Shown here: positions 11,161 through 23,499 of the stretch, piece after piece
Layout of the letters: every line of letters starts with the position of its first letter
Numbering within the stretch: the stretch's first letter is position 1
Source: Turritopsis dohrnii
Taxonomy: Eukaryota > Cnidaria > Hydrozoa > Anthoathecata > Oceaniidae
Direction of reading: 5' to 3'
DNA length: 64,000 nucleotides
Assembly: GCA_027922465.2 (NCBI GenBank)
Contig: BQMF02000067.1
Span: 1,137,085-1,201,084, forward strand
The notes under the pieces: model-generated
What the model was told of the DNA's origin: nothing
The model's input: the letters and a program-made list of their open reading frames with translations, nothing else
The model's database searches: none
Program-made: the position numbers and the translations under genes

Positions 11161-11884
11161 TGATTTTGCAGAAATCCTTATGCCTGCAAGGGCATCTTGT
11201 TTTTTCTTCGTTTTTTTCTTACTCTCCAAACCTAGCGGTTTTTTGAAATTTCGTGCGTGCATTTACATGAAACCAAAGCACCGTGCATTGCATGTCAGCG
11301 AAAGATTTACGAAAGTTTCTTTGATCAATATTAAATGGATTTTAAAGAAGATGTACATATTTTAAGGTGAAAACAGAAAATATATAAAAGAAGCTTATAA
11401 TTATCTTGGACTGTGATCATTCTTTTTCAACTAAAAAGAAGTTCTCAACGGTTTGTAAACAGAAGAGTCAAAAGAGCTATATATATTTATATCTATGCTT
11501 AACGTGCATGGCTTCCGTGGCACAGTCGGTTAGTACAGCAACTACTAACCTAAGGGTCGGTGGTTCGATCCCGCATTGATGAAATTTTTAAATGTCATAA
11601 AATATTTCGATTTTGGATTTTTGCGAAAGCAAGAAATACATTACAACCGGCTTTTCACCTCCATTTTTTTCTTACTGTTTAAAGCTAGCAGTTTATACAT
11701 TACAGAGACATATGTAGTTCTGTGGCGCAGTTACTTGGCTGCTAACCGAAAAGTCCGTGGTTCGAGCCCTCTTTGATCGTGTAACATTTTTTGTCGAATT
11801 TCATAATTGTCATAACATTTTTCATTTTTTATGCTTCAACAGATTTTGCAGAAATCTTTCTGCCCATACGGGCATCTTGTTTAA
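11161..11884 (+). mobile_element. tRNA-derived SINE-like repeats with a conserved 3' hairpin
   Basis: Two tRNA-like segments carry polymerase III boxes. At about 11510-11575, TGGCACAGTCGGTTAGT is followed by GGTTCGATCCC. At about 11719-11777, TGGCGCAGT is followed by GGTTCGAGCCC, with a CTGCTAA loop at the anticodon position. Neither folds as a clean full tRNA, and both lack matching acceptor arms. The sequence GATTTTGCAGAAATC plus a short hairpin (TGCCTGCAAGGGCATCTTG or TGCCCATACGGGCATCTTG) plus T-rich tail occurs at 11163-11203 and again at 11843-11884. These look like SINE tails. True tRNA genes are unlikely. Confidence 0.6.
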
Positions 11885-12500
11885 ATTGAATTTTCTTTGA
11901 CTTTTAAAGTTTCAATTAACAGAATGTTGATTGTCATCTCGGGTTAATGTAAACATTTTTGGAAAAAGTTTGGAAGATGCCTGTTGTATTTCTTGTTGGT
12001 TTCAACTTCCTGGTCTTCTTTATATGATAATATTTGAGTGTGTATATATACTATTTACGCAGGATACTTTTACAACTGTGAGTGTCAAAACCTTTTGAAT
12101 TTGTACTTATGTATCAAAAAACTGAAAATTATTGATTCATAAAGCATTTTGTTTTATCTTGTTATTCCTTCAGACTATCAAACCCAACCACATTTTGACT
12201 ATTTATATTTTGATATGCTAGTTACTTGATAATAAGGTGTTCATACATGAAAGTTGCTATGGGCTAATTGTGTATTTTTCATCAAATTATCACATCAAAA
12301 CGAGGCAGGGAGTACGGTTTGGTAAAATTTCGACATTTGAAATAATATACGGGAGTATTTTGAATAGCAATATAACTCAAAAGTACATTGTATAGGCTTA
12401 CATTGCATTAATTGTTTTGCCAAGAAAAGTAACATTCTTTTGGTTTGATATGGATGCGCATTCACGCACACAGTTACGAATTTAACTCGCTCGGTATTTG
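11885..12500. other. Non-coding stretch
   Basis: No gene, RNA or element end was recognised between the SINE-like repeat and the inverted repeat at 12.5 kb. Confidence 0.35.
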
Positions 12501-12505
12501 TCTTT

Positions 12506-12590
12506 GTCGAATGAATATCTGGCTTTCACGCATTCCATATTTTCGCTGGCGAACGGGTGATTCCACGCACCCACTCCGCAAACCTTATAT
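12506..12590 (+). repeat. Left arm of an 80-bp inverted repeat pair
   Basis: The block containing GCTTTCACGCATTCCAT, TTTTCGCTGGCGAACGGG and TGATTCCACGCACCCACTCC recurs in opposite orientation at 20386-20464 with only a few differences. The two arms enclose 7.8 kb holding the LINE, the Kolobok-like element and a dispersed repeat. Confidence 0.8.
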
Positions 12591-13324
12591 ATTGATTTAA
12601 AAAAATGGCTCTCAGCTTCCTGACTAGTAAATTTAGAACGTGGAACGGCGGTTTCCCCGTGACCAGCGCAACTCTCAGTTGCTACTATAATCTAATCGTG
12701 AAATACCGAAAAACTCTAATTTAACCAAAGTTTCCACTTAATTAAGTTTGTCAACGACGGGGATGATGACTAAAAAGATGCGACAAACAAACACCTTCTT
12801 TAAACATAAGCCATCACACATAACGACCTGGTCTTCACCAGCAGAACCATCTGGCCAAAGGAAAAACAAATACAGACACCAAATCGATTACATACTAGTG
12901 AAAAACAACCGAAGTATGAAAATTTTTGATGCACGCTCCTATGGAGGACATGAAACACCATCAGATCATTAAATAGAAGTAATGGATTTCTGCATAAAAT
13001 GGCCGTATACAATTAGAGTAACGTCAACAGTCTAATCCACATCGATAAAAAATCTGAATTCACAAATGAAGTCTCAAAACAACTTTCCAATAAACTATAA
13101 AAAGAGACCAGATAAACCAACTAAAAGCTGAGAGAAATAGAGTGCTAGCAGAAATTCACTATAAAATGAACAAAGAGAAAGAAAAAGTAATTGAGCAACA
13201 GCTAATAGAAATTGAAACATCTATTAAAACAACTACAGAGAATGAAAGCGAAAGCTATAAAAACAAAATCGGGCTCCTTAACAGCAAATAGTCAACACCA
13301 AGCAACTTGTCATGAGTACTTTAA

Positions 13325-13902
13325 AGGGAAATTAAGCCTTTATCAAAAACTTCTTATATTAGCTGCAGAAAGGTCTCATTGATCTTCTGTGACCATTAAA
13401 AATCATTTTAAATGATAACTATACTCAGTTTTTCGTTATTTAGTATCTAACAACAGACGCCATTGCAGTGCTCTGCCATGGAAATTCTGACGTCACAGCA
13501 CGATCGCTCTTTTTGTAAGGATTACATAAACTACAATATTTTGTTTTTGTTGATGAAAGTTCTTGTGTGCTTTGTGATATAAAACCTTTATTAAAAAGTA
13601 TTTCGTTTTAGATTTATAGCAGGTATATGTGCGTAGGTGAGTTTTTGAACAAATGTATATTTATGTAGGCGTAAAAAACATGTCATCATGTGCTGCCTAT
13701 GTCTGATGTTTCTGCAAATGAAATTCGCTCTGTGACGTCATGATATTTATAACGAAAGCTGTAATGGCGATTTAACTAAATTGTTTTTTTAGCAGTTTTT
13801 TTCATTTGGAATACCTTTTATACATAAAAAGGTGTTCCTCTAGAATAAATGAAGTATTTCATGGTCAAATTCAGAAAAGAAATTTTAAGGCTTAATTTCT
13901 CT
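13325..13902. mobile_element. 578-bp MITE with TTAA target duplication
   Basis: The termini AGGGAAATTAAGCCTT and AAGGCTTAATTTCTCT are inverted repeats flanked by TTAA at 13321-13324 and 13903-13906. Removing the element and one TTAA rejoins the LINE frame as HEYFKREN, which is direct evidence for insertion without other change. No coding capacity. TTAA duplications are made by piggyBac and Kolobok transposases; the ends differ from those of the Kolobok-like element nearby. Confidence 0.85.
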
Positions 13903-14578
13903 TTAAAAGAGAGAACAACATCATAAACGTTCAACCAAAGCCAATGAGTATTCAATTCACCGCAGATGAAGTTAAAAAGGCTACGTTTTCTTTAAAAAAC
14001 AACAAAAGTGCTGGTATAGATGGTATCAAAGCTGAGTTATTAAAGAACTGTCCTGATGATATTTGCAAGCATATAGTAGATATATACAACACCACTGCAG
14101 CAACTGGAAATGGTCCTATCGAACTGACCAAAAGCAGGTAAACCTAAAGGTCCTGTTGAGAGCTTAAGACCAGTCACTTAAGGTGGTCCCCCAAGAAAAA
14201 CTCTAAAATTTGATAGAGAATTTGCTGAACTTTGACAATCACACCAAACATAAAGTACTAGAAACCATATACAAAAACATATTTTTTTTGAAAAAATTTG
14301 CCTCGATTACCCGGCCACGCCCTTAAGTGACTACGAAAAGCCAAGAAACTTTGTGACATCATAACTGAAAATGAAGAAGTCAGATTTGTACCAAATTTCA
14401 CAGAAGTGTTCTTCTTGTATGTGTAATTCATTTGAGAAAAGCTTATTTGTTCACATCAATTAGATATTGAGTTATGAATTATTAAGCAAGGGGGTCAAAA
14501 ATGACTTCAATATGCTGAAACAATAAGTTACAAAATAATATGTTTGCTTCATGCATATACAAAACTATTTTCTTATAT

Positions 14579-15842
14579 GAACTAGTATCCCGTGTAAAAA
14601 TTTTTTACGAGTTTTAATTCTGAAAGTGACATCTCAAACCTGGTGTCCAAAAATTAAATCACAGCATGATGAACAGAAAGGGTATCAGTGCTGTAAGTAC
14701 TTTAAACTTTAGAAATAGGAGCGCAGAACAGTCGTTTTACTTGGAAGATCTTAAACCCATCAAAAATAAAAATACGCACTGCGTGTGCATCGGCTTTTTT
14801 CACTTTGTAAAATAAGTTGTATCGATTGAAGATGCAATGCAATGGCTGCCCGTGATGAAAAATCTAACGTCAATACGAAAAAAAAACACTTCTCGCCCTT
14901 TTAATTAAGAAACTCTAGGTATTCCAGCTAAAGCATTTTTAGTTCACTATCAACACTGGAGTTATGAACAGAAAAACTTTTTAATCGGAAGATCTGACAC
15001 ACATCAAAATATTCATAATACATCTTTCATGATAATAGTAAAAATAACTTGTGCGTACAGGAAAACAACAAAAATGCTGGATAAATAAACTGTGTTCTAA
15101 CTAAATAGATCTATAATATTTTAACTTTGGTTTAACTTCAAACAAAGAGAATATACCTATCCATACTAATTCACATCATCGTGTTAGTAAACAACAACAT
15201 CTTCTGCAGCCATTTTCAAACGCTTATAAACTCTTTACTTTCCATATTTCATATCTGAAAACAAAATAATAATACTTTAAACTACTACTAATTTTAATTA
15301 CTACTTTCCAGCATACTTTCCTACTGTAAACATATACTTAAAACACTTTCTTCTGCTATTTCTTTTCCACTGAAATTATGCTACCATATTTATACACTGA
15401 AAAACATAAAACTACTTTCTTCGTTTGGAAAAACTGCCTTCATGCTTATGTGAGGTGACTTTCTGGATTTTGCAGAAGATTTTCTACTATAAACATACAC
15501 TAAATACCTCTGTAAACTTTCTTTTCTTTCCAGTAAGTGTAGTAAACCTTTCACCTTTCACCTTCGTCTGCTTCGTGCTAAACTGTCTGTAGACTAAGGG
15601 ATTTACTAACGGATTCCGTCGGCAACCAATCAAAACGGCGAAAAAATAATTTCTTGCGTTTTGATTGGCTTAAAAATAACTGACGTTAGATGCCCCGTGC
15701 TATTATACTAATCGTGAATGTGTCTTGCGTGGTCGAACTGCCGCTATATGACCACGATTAAGAAGATTTTGGCCGTAAATTTTTAAAAAAACAATCACTC
15801 TCTAAGTTAAATGTGTTGCACACGATTGCGGATTATTATAAG
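14579..15842 (+). repeat. Dispersed repeat copy (CTAGTATCCCG family) inside the Kolobok-like element
   Basis: Begins ACTAGTATCCCGTGTAAAAA with a TTTTTTAC partner forming a hairpin. It ends with CACTCTCTAAGTT, then GCACACGATTGCGGATTATTA. The same start and end signatures occur at 58891, 61266 and, for the end, 48974 and 63541. No coding capacity. Confidence 0.65.
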
Positions 15843-16022
15843 TAGATTCAATAGACATAACAAGCGAACCCTGAAAATTTCATCACTTTTTGATAAACCG
15901 TTCATGAGTTATGATGTTTCAAAGTTCCGAAATCTACGTAATTCACAAACTGCAGAAAAAGGAAAAATAACAAAAATTTCTAAATTAAATTTCTAAATCA
16001 AGCTGTAAACATTTTCATGGCA

Positions 16023-17854
16023 TCAATATCCTGCAGCTATATATGCATCTGGGTTTTGTTCTTTATCAATAAATCCTTTTCTCATAGTTCTAAACTTTTT
16101 CCTTCTATTTTTCACTTTTTCGCTGTTTTTTTTTCCGGATCGTTTTGTATGTTCTGCATCATGTTGAATAACTTTTGATTTAGTTGCTGTTCCAGATAGA
16201 CCGAATAAATGCAGTACCGATAGTGCTCCCTTCGGCCCTTCATTAAAATCCAGAACAGCAGAACAAACACCACATTCCAATGTTCCTTTACAGACAAATG
16301 TATGTTTGGGGCAACGTCTCCACACAATCCCATTCAGAGCCTCATTTCCATTTTGTGTTTTGCTGTGAAGACATTTACGCAATAGTTCATCATCTGATAA
16401 ATCTTGAAAAATTGGCTTTAATACATTAAATACTTCTGTAGGTAACGATATTCTGGCTTTATATGAGCTAGTGTTATTTAACACATCAAGTTGGTACTTG
16501 CACCATGACTCCTGATTTCTGGGACACATCCTGTGCCAATACTAAATACGTTAAAATCAGTGCAATGAAAAAGGACAGCCCAAACTGCCTTTTTCATTGC
16601 ATAGATATTATCAATATTGCCTCTGATAGCAAGACCATAACAGTTCTGCATTGAGTCAATTACTTTTGCAGTTAATTTTCCTTTGCCATGTAAAGGTAAT
16701 GAAGTCCCTTTGCTTGTGGCAACAAGAGTTCGAAGACGGGTTCCCATTCTCTTCTGAACGTGACCGATGCATTCTAGTTTTACAGGAGTGATGTTAAATT
16801 CAGAATATGGCTTGTTGTCGACAACATCTTTGAAGGATGATGTATTTCCATCACCAAGATACTCAGAATAAATTAAATTATACTTTTCCACTGATCGTTT
16901 AAACATGGTAACAGCACCAGCAGACTCCATAGAACCAAAAGATCCAATATGATTTATTTCGCAAACATGACTAGCACGCCACTCAACATATTCTGGTGTA
17001 TTTATTTTATCTTTCCAGGACTGACAACTTGGGCAGTGTTTGGTCTTTACCTGAAAGTCTAAACATTTTTTATTTGCTACAATGGTCACGATTCCATTTA
17101 GCGATGCGTGTCCACGTTTCTGCCATGAACCATCAACTGTCACTCTCTGTTTGGTTGGTACCAGTGAATCACTGTCACAAAGCTCATTGGCAGCTTCCTT
17201 CATTGATATAGCTGCAGCTCTCATGTAGGCCTTGTGAACTGGGCCATCTATCTTATTCAGGTTGGAAAATGCATTTTGTGACATACAAAACATGTTCATA
17301 CACTTAGAGTATCTTTCCATCGACTCATATCCCAGGCCGACTTCCCGTAGAGCAACAATGGATCGAATATTTACTTCATATGGTACCCTTCCTTGTACAT
17401 TGTTTTCAGATTGGGACATAAATGAGATGTATACCATGAAGTTTCTACTAAGCATGAAGAGCATTTAAGTAATAATTTATGCGCGTATCCCATTCTTGCT
17501 TCTTTTTTTATCATGGATGGTCAGCTGCTGGTGATCACAAACTGCACATCTTGCAGCCTTTTCAAACATTGATTTTAATATGGAAATGTCCACAAAAATA
17601 AAATAGTTTTCATTACTGTATCCATCTCCTGTGTTTCCTGAAGAAGAAGAGGTTTTGTCCTGCAGTGAAGAATTTCTTTCATCATTTTGAAATGGTGTTG
17701 GGAGCGACTTTTCTGAATTTGTTGAAGAACACAACCTTCTTTGATGAATATGATTATTAGTTCTCTTTCTCTTTCTGATGTAATTTTGTTTATTTCCTGT
17801 AGCCATACTATTATTTATAACCTTTTCAAGAAAAACTAGCAAACAACTCTGCAA
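16023..17854 (-). pseudogene. Kolobok/Mutator-like transposase, at least three frameshifts
   Basis: Transposase of the group that Pfam calls Mutator-like transposase domain. The first piece (17854-17477) has a variable N-terminus and CAVCDHQ. After a frameshift near 17490, a second Cys pair (KCSSC) is readable, followed by another shift near 17425. The long middle frame (to 16478) carries the signature VTVDGSWQKRGHASLNG, with the first catalytic Asp, and CPSCQSW, LGDGN and ECIGHVQKRMGTRLR. A third shift near 16540 leads into CPRNQESWCKYQ and a basic tail ending at 16023. The order and spacing agree with full-length relatives, so this was an autonomous copy. It cannot make active protein now. 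Confidence 0.8.
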
Positions 17855-19366
17855 AGTAAAGGGTTAACTGCTTTTTTCAAAACCATAAAAAATTTGCCAA
17901 ACTTTCAAAGGATTCAAAACAAATAATTTCAGGCTGTGACCAAAAGTTCCGTGCAAGCAAAGTAGATTAATGCTTAAGCTACCTACAGGCACAGATGAAT
18001 TTCCCCTTCAGATGGTGTTGTATACCCAAAAAAACCCCAAATTAAGCCCAACTACCTTGTTGCTAAGGCATTGCTATGTATAAGAAGTGAGCAAGGTACA
18101 TCGAAAATGAACATTTAGGCATAAGATTTTTCAGATACGTGGGGGGAAAGGATAATAAAACTAAATTTTGAAAGAAAAATTTTTTTGAAAATTTTGACTA
18201 AAAAATTTTTTTTCTTGGGGGACCACCTTAACCTTAAAATCTTGGCAATTTGTATGAAAACACGCATAATTAACAGAATTGATCAAACAACACCTCCAAC
18301 TCAAGCAGCTTATCGATCAGGTCTTAGTACCACTGGACACGTTTTTGCTACTAAAATCCTTACCGAAAAAGCTGTAACATCACAAAATCACCCTGTTTTT
18401 CTTTTGATGCTGGATATGAGTAAAGCTTTTCGATACCGTCGACCGGAATACTTTAATAGAAGAACTGTCAACAGTTATAAATGGTGATGAGTTACACATG
18501 CTTAGTTTGATGCTCAAAACTAAATAACAAATAAGATGTGGCTGATCTATGAGCACTTCATTTGAAACCAACACAGGTATTCCACAAAAATGTCTAATTT
18601 TATGATCAACATGGAATATGCAGATGATATAACTAATATTAGTACAAACCCTAATGATATCAGTCTTGTGAGAAAATCTGTTCCTGAAAATTTAGCTGTG
18701 TATAATCTAAAGATCAATCAGGATAAAACTGAATTTTATAAAATCAAAAGAAATGGAAATAATGGATGGAAATCGTGCAAGTTGCTCGGCTCTTTACTGG
18801 ATATGGAGGAAGACATCACGAGAAGAAAAGGACTAGCAATCTCATGCATAAACAAGATGTTTTGATGAAACCATTAAAAAGTCTATAGATGCCTTCCACA
18901 GTAAACTTACTAGAACAGCTTGTCTAAACATCAGATGGCCATAGATCATATCGAATAAAGATCTGTATGAAATCACGAAAGTTAGACCGTGGTCAAAGAC
19001 AATAGAGAAAAGACAACTGAGTTGGTTTGGTCATCTTGTCCGCTTGGAAGATAACACACCTGCAAAGCTGTTCCTTATCTACTGTAGAGAATTTAAAACA
19101 TCTAAACCACGTGGTAGACAAAAACTCACATGGGTGAAAATGATGGAGTTGTTTCTTTCGAAGTTAAGTCTAACCTGGGAGGAGGCAACGATCCTAGCGA
19201 AAAAAGAAACGAGTGGAATAAGGTAATACACCACGCTGTGACGGTATGACGTTATTATGTTTTTTGACGTTCTTTTTTATTTCTGACGATTCTTTCTTGT
19301 ATTACATATGTACTGAGTACAGACATGATATTGATGATGATGATGATTCCACTTAAGCAACATCAA

Positions 19367-20383
19367 TATATACTAGCCGCCAAGCCGGCATCACTCGCTG
19401 CCCATGTTCAGCCTGCGTTGTATCACCACCTGCTCCACATTATTGCACTTAAAACCAGCGATAAGACTTCCTTTCCTGCTGGCTTAATCGCTAAATAAAG
19501 CTCGTTAGCACGTGAAGAGAAATACGTTTTTGGTGTTTCAAATCTTGCATGTTCTTAACTCAGCCGTTTATTGTCGTGGTCGCATTTGAAATATCAGCAG
19601 ACTTTCTTGCTTTACACAATGCATTCCGAACATGAACTTACGTGGTTTTCCTTTACGATTTTAAACCAATCAAATATCAGTTTAACAATACACTCTAAAC
19701 GCAGAGAGAAAAAACTTTTCAACTTATTATAAGCTTTTGTTTTACGCGCTCTAACATGGGTGCTGTCAGAAGTAGGTGAAAAAAATGGTTTCTATTTAAA
19801 AGATAACATGGGAGGACAAAAAAATGCACGTGCTAAATGAATGAAGTGAATAAAAAACGTTCGATCAGATTAAAATAGATTAAATTAAGAAAACTATTAA
19901 GACAAATTAAGACAACTATTAAGACAAAAGCAAAAAATTATTTTGTTTCTTGATACTCTTTTTTTACCTATCGGTTTTTGAACATTTTGATTGCTCGAAA
20001 AAAAGTTCTCCGTCTCAGACAGTCAGGCAAGCGTTAGGATACACTGGCAAATCGCGCATGCTGCCACGTTCTGCCACTGTTGCTTTTTGTCCAAAATGTT
20101 TAATCAGTTAGTTTCTTTGTATTTAGTTGATGTATTGTTTTTGAAGCCAAGTCAACGTGGAATATCAACGTGGAATATAAAACTAACAGTAATAATAAAA
20201 ACAAAACGATATTCCTATTAGTTCATCAGCCAAAAAAGTCACGTTCGATTGGGGTTGCAATGTATTTGTTTCGAACTCACGTCACGCACAAAAAAAGAAA
20301 TAATTTCGCACTCAACTCAATCTACCATTTTGCGTGACTTACAAACAAACAAACAGACAGAGAATCGGCTATTAATATGTAGT
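19367..20383 (+). repeat. Dispersed repeat copy (CTAGCCGCCAAG family)
   Basis: Begins ACTAGCCGCCAAGCCGGC and ends GACAGAGAATCGGCTATTAATA. A close relative lies at 31379-32231, and a shortened one at 59611-60060. Shared interior blocks include CGCGCTCTAACATGGGTGCT and AGTCACGTTCGATTGGGG. Non-coding; no TIRs found. The class is unknown. Confidence 0.7.
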
Positions 20384-20385
20384 AG

Positions 20386-20464
20386 GTTTTCGGAGTGGGT
20401 GCGTGGAATCACCCGTTCGCCGGCGAAAACATGGAATGCGTGAAAGCCGGATATTCATTCAACA
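20386..20464 (-). repeat. Right arm of the 80-bp inverted repeat pair
   Basis: Reverse complement of 12506-12590 with a few substitutions. It follows the end of the dispersed repeat directly and is followed by a short (GA)n run at about 20476-20489. Confidence 0.8.
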
Positions 20465-20790
20465 AATTCAGACCAGAGAGAGAGAGAGAATTTTTTTATA
20501 TCAACGAGAATGTACAAAGCACAATTACAACTGTTACAGTATAAATAATGGGTCTCCATGTTAGAGCGCGTCATCAAATAGTAAAACACTAAACTAGTGA
20601 TGGCCACCAAGGATAAATAATAGAGGCAAATTGTATGCGGGAAAAAAAAAACAAAAAACACTAGAAAATAACAAAAACTTTTCAATCAAGGAAAATATTG
20701 ATTCAAGAGAACTTCTTTACAATGGGATTTAAATTTACCAAAGCTGAGTGAAGAGAGATCATGTTGTAACAACTGGTGTTGCATGTTGTT

Positions 20791-23494
20791 CTAAGAAATG
20801 ATGCATTGATAATGAATCCAATTCAAAGCAAATATGGATGTTCTGAACAATGGTCTGGCGAGAAGGCGGAAAGAAGAGCCACAAGTGTTGTGAGCTGTTG
20901 GAAGAAAATGTAGACTGAAAAGACTACGAATGTCAATAGGAGCAAGAAAGTTCAAAATTTCATATACAAGAATTAAATTGGAAAGATAAATATAGTCAGA
21001 AACCCTGAGGATTTTTAGAGAGTAAAGGAGAGGTTTTGAAGAATGTCTAAAATGAGAAAAAGTGATTAGGCAAAGAGCAGTTTTTTGAAGTTTAATAATG
21101 CAATGTTGTTTTGGTGGTGCTTGACCCCAGACTTGACAAGCGTAATTTGTATGCGATGAAAATAGAGCATGATACACATCAATTAAAGTATACTTGGTAA
21201 GAAGTGTCTTAGGATTGAAAGTGCACCATAAGTTTTTCTTAGCTTTAGGGCAAGATAATTAAAATGGGAATCCCAATTAAGGTGGGGGTCCAGAATAACA
21301 ACCAAGTAACGAACATAGTTTGTAAAATGTAATTTTTTCCCATTCAATTTTAATCTAATATCGTAGTCAACCTGTTTATTTTTATGTCTGAAAAGAATAA
21401 CTTCCATTTTAGTTGCGTTGAGGGAAATTGTGTTAGCATTAAGCCAGTGTAGAAGATGTTTGAGGTCAATATTTATATGCTTTTTAATAGATTTAAGATT
21501 CGGGCTAGAGTAAAGAAGACTAGTATCATCAGCAAAATGAGAAACAGTTGAGTTAAGGATTGAGTTGGCAAGATCATTAATGTAGATTAGAAATAATAGT
21601 GGCCCAAGTACAGAACCTTGAGTCACACCATGTTTGATTTAAGAGTAGGATGAGAACAAGTTGGAAACAGATACAGATTGACAGCGATTTGATAAGTAGG
21701 ATTTGAACCAGGAGTTAGCAATTCCTCTAATTCCATAATTACATTAATTTGCTCAAGAGAAGTTCATGGTCCACAGTATCAAATGCTTACTGAAGGTCTA
21801 TAAAAATACCACAAGAACAATTACCTTTGTCAAGATTTTTTCAAATGTTCTTTGTCAAACTAATAAGTGCATGTAAAGTTGAATGCTTACTCCTAAATCC
21901 AAATTGCTTATTGGTCAAAATTTTGAATTGTCAAATAAAGACAGAAGTCGATGATACACAATCTTCTCAAATATTTTATCTATGTTTGAGAGAAGGGATA
22001 TGGGTCTGTAGTTAGACAAATCCAATGGGGACCCCTTGTTTTTGAAGACAGACATCACTGTAACAGATATCAAGATTGAAGGAAATTCGCCATTTTGGAC
22101 AGACATATTAAATAGTTTAGCTAAGATCATAGAGATTTCTTCAGTTAAGTTGGTTAGTATTAAGCTGTGGATACTATTGGGACCTGTTAATTTGGTTATG
22201 TCAAGAGAGGTAATGATTTTGGTTATTTCAGTAGGCAAGATAGGTGAGAAGAAGAAAGAATCAGGATTCCTGTTTTTTAAAAACATTTTAAAATTCTTGG
22301 AACTATGCTTAATGTTTCCACGAATGTCATCCACCATCAAAGTGAAGTATTCATTGAATGTAGATGAAATTTTTTTTGGATCTGATGTTATCTTATCATC
22401 AATTTTTAAAGACAAATTACTTGGGCAGTTCCTATGTTTTTTTGTTGCTGAGGATTTCATTTTATTAAAAATTGGGGAAGATGATCAGCAACGGATGAAG
22501 TTAGATTTCCAGAGATTGAATTAATTGATAAAGAATGGGACATAAAAATATTGTCAATTAGAGACTTAGAGGTTGGAGTTACACGAGTTGGAATATTTAT
22601 GTGAGGCAATAAAAAGTGTGATTGTAGAGAGTCTAAGAATATATTTACATTTGGGTCATTGTTATGATTCAAGAGGTTAATGTTAAAGTCTCCCATTAGA
22701 ACTAGTGGTTTTTGTTCCTTGCTAACTTTCTCAAGAAAAGGATTGAGGAAAACATTGACAAAATCTTTTATGCCCATCAAGGATGTTTATATAAACAGCC
22801 AACTACAATATTAGATTGCCTGGGTCTTTGAATTTCAATGAAGGTTGACTCAAGATTTTTGGGCTCAAAAAGTATGTTGGATAGGTCATTACATGGAACT
22901 GAAGTTAAAGAGGATAAAACGTAAAGAGCAGTGTGCCTCCTGCATGACCTGAGGCTGAGTTAAAGTAGGAAGTATAGTTTTCCAAATCAGGAGTAGAAAA
23001 AGTTGATCTAGTTTCACTAAAACCTAGAATACTGAAGTTATGACCTAATTGGTTTAAGGAATCATTGATTTCATCAATGTGCAAAGATAAGGAACTACAA
23101 TTAAAGTGGAAAAAGGAGAGACCCAATTTAGGTTTAAGAATGTGAGTGAGATCTGATTGGAAGGAATTGACATCAAAATATTTACAGCCTACATTATTAT
23201 CATTGAACAGCTCATCATCCTTATTACAGAAAGGTATGGAAGATGGAGCATATGTTGAATTAAAGCATGAGAAAAAATTTGAATCAGATAAATTATCAGA
23301 ACTAAAGGGGAGGGTTTCAGAATTACACTTAAGACATGACTAGATTTCACTTGATTTGGTAAGAGAGTCAAAATCGGAAGAAGTTAGTAGATTACACCTT
23401 GGATGAACCCAAGTTCTGCAGAAATCACAAAAAATTGAGTTACAATTTTTCCTAATTATTTGATCACATATTCCACAGAAGTACTGTTGCATTT
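20791..23494 (-). mobile_element. CR1/Jockey-like LINE with a PHD-type zinc finger, frameshifted
   Basis: Read on the minus strand from 23494: a Cys/His finger (CGICDQ, CNSIFCDFC, WVHPRC) typical of the PHD module at the start of some CR1-type ORFs. Then come an AP-endonuclease (FFHFNCSSL, ILGFSETR, LVLMGDFNINLL, ADHLPQ), the reverse transcriptase (LSNYRPISLLSNIDKIFE, QGSVLGPLLFLIYINDL, the HFADDTSLL active site) and a C-terminal segment (YHALFSSHTNYACQVWG). The frame is broken several times, including a TAG in the finger region, so the copy is inactive. The 3' end lies near 20790. Flanking 20465-20790 shows nothing else. Confidence 0.85.
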
Positions 23495-23499
23495 AATGG

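Larger units (their letters stand above)
14182..18227 (-). mobile_element. 4.05-kb Kolobok-like DNA transposon with TTAA target duplication
   Basis: A 19-bp perfect terminal inverted repeat, GGTGGTCCCCCAAGAAAAA, is flanked on both sides by TTAA (14178-14181 and 18228-18231). It sits inside the RT region of the LINE, whose coding resumes on the far side (LKILAICMKTRI). The only gene is a broken transposase on the minus strand at 16023-17854. Between the left end and that gene lies a copy of a dispersed repeat (14579-15842). TTAA duplication together with this transposase type points to Kolobok rather than classic Mutator. Confidence 0.85.
12748..19350 (+). mobile_element. Decayed non-LTR retrotransposon (LINE) split by two DNA elements
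   Basis: Pieces of one LINE lie in order on the plus strand. The end of an endonuclease domain is at 12748-12972 (HQIDYILVKN, then SYGGHETPSDH). A pre-RT/RT segment is at 13944-14141 (FSLKNNKSAGIDGIKAELLK). More RT is at 18232-18487 (TTPPTQAAYRSG, LLMLDMSKAF), and the YADD active site is at 18590-18865 (MEYADDITN). The C-terminal part is at 19044-19226 (PRGRQKLTW). It ends near 19350 in a (GAT)n-type tail. Frameshifts and stops show it is dead. The coding line is cut by a MITE (13325-13902) and by the Kolobok-like element (14182-18227). Clade uncertain; the trinucleotide tail would fit RTE-like elements. Confidence 0.75.

Noticed and set aside
11510..11777. Two possible tRNA genes
   Set aside because: Box A and B are present, but the acceptor stem does not close and the SINE-type tail follows, so a tRNA-derived repeat fits better.
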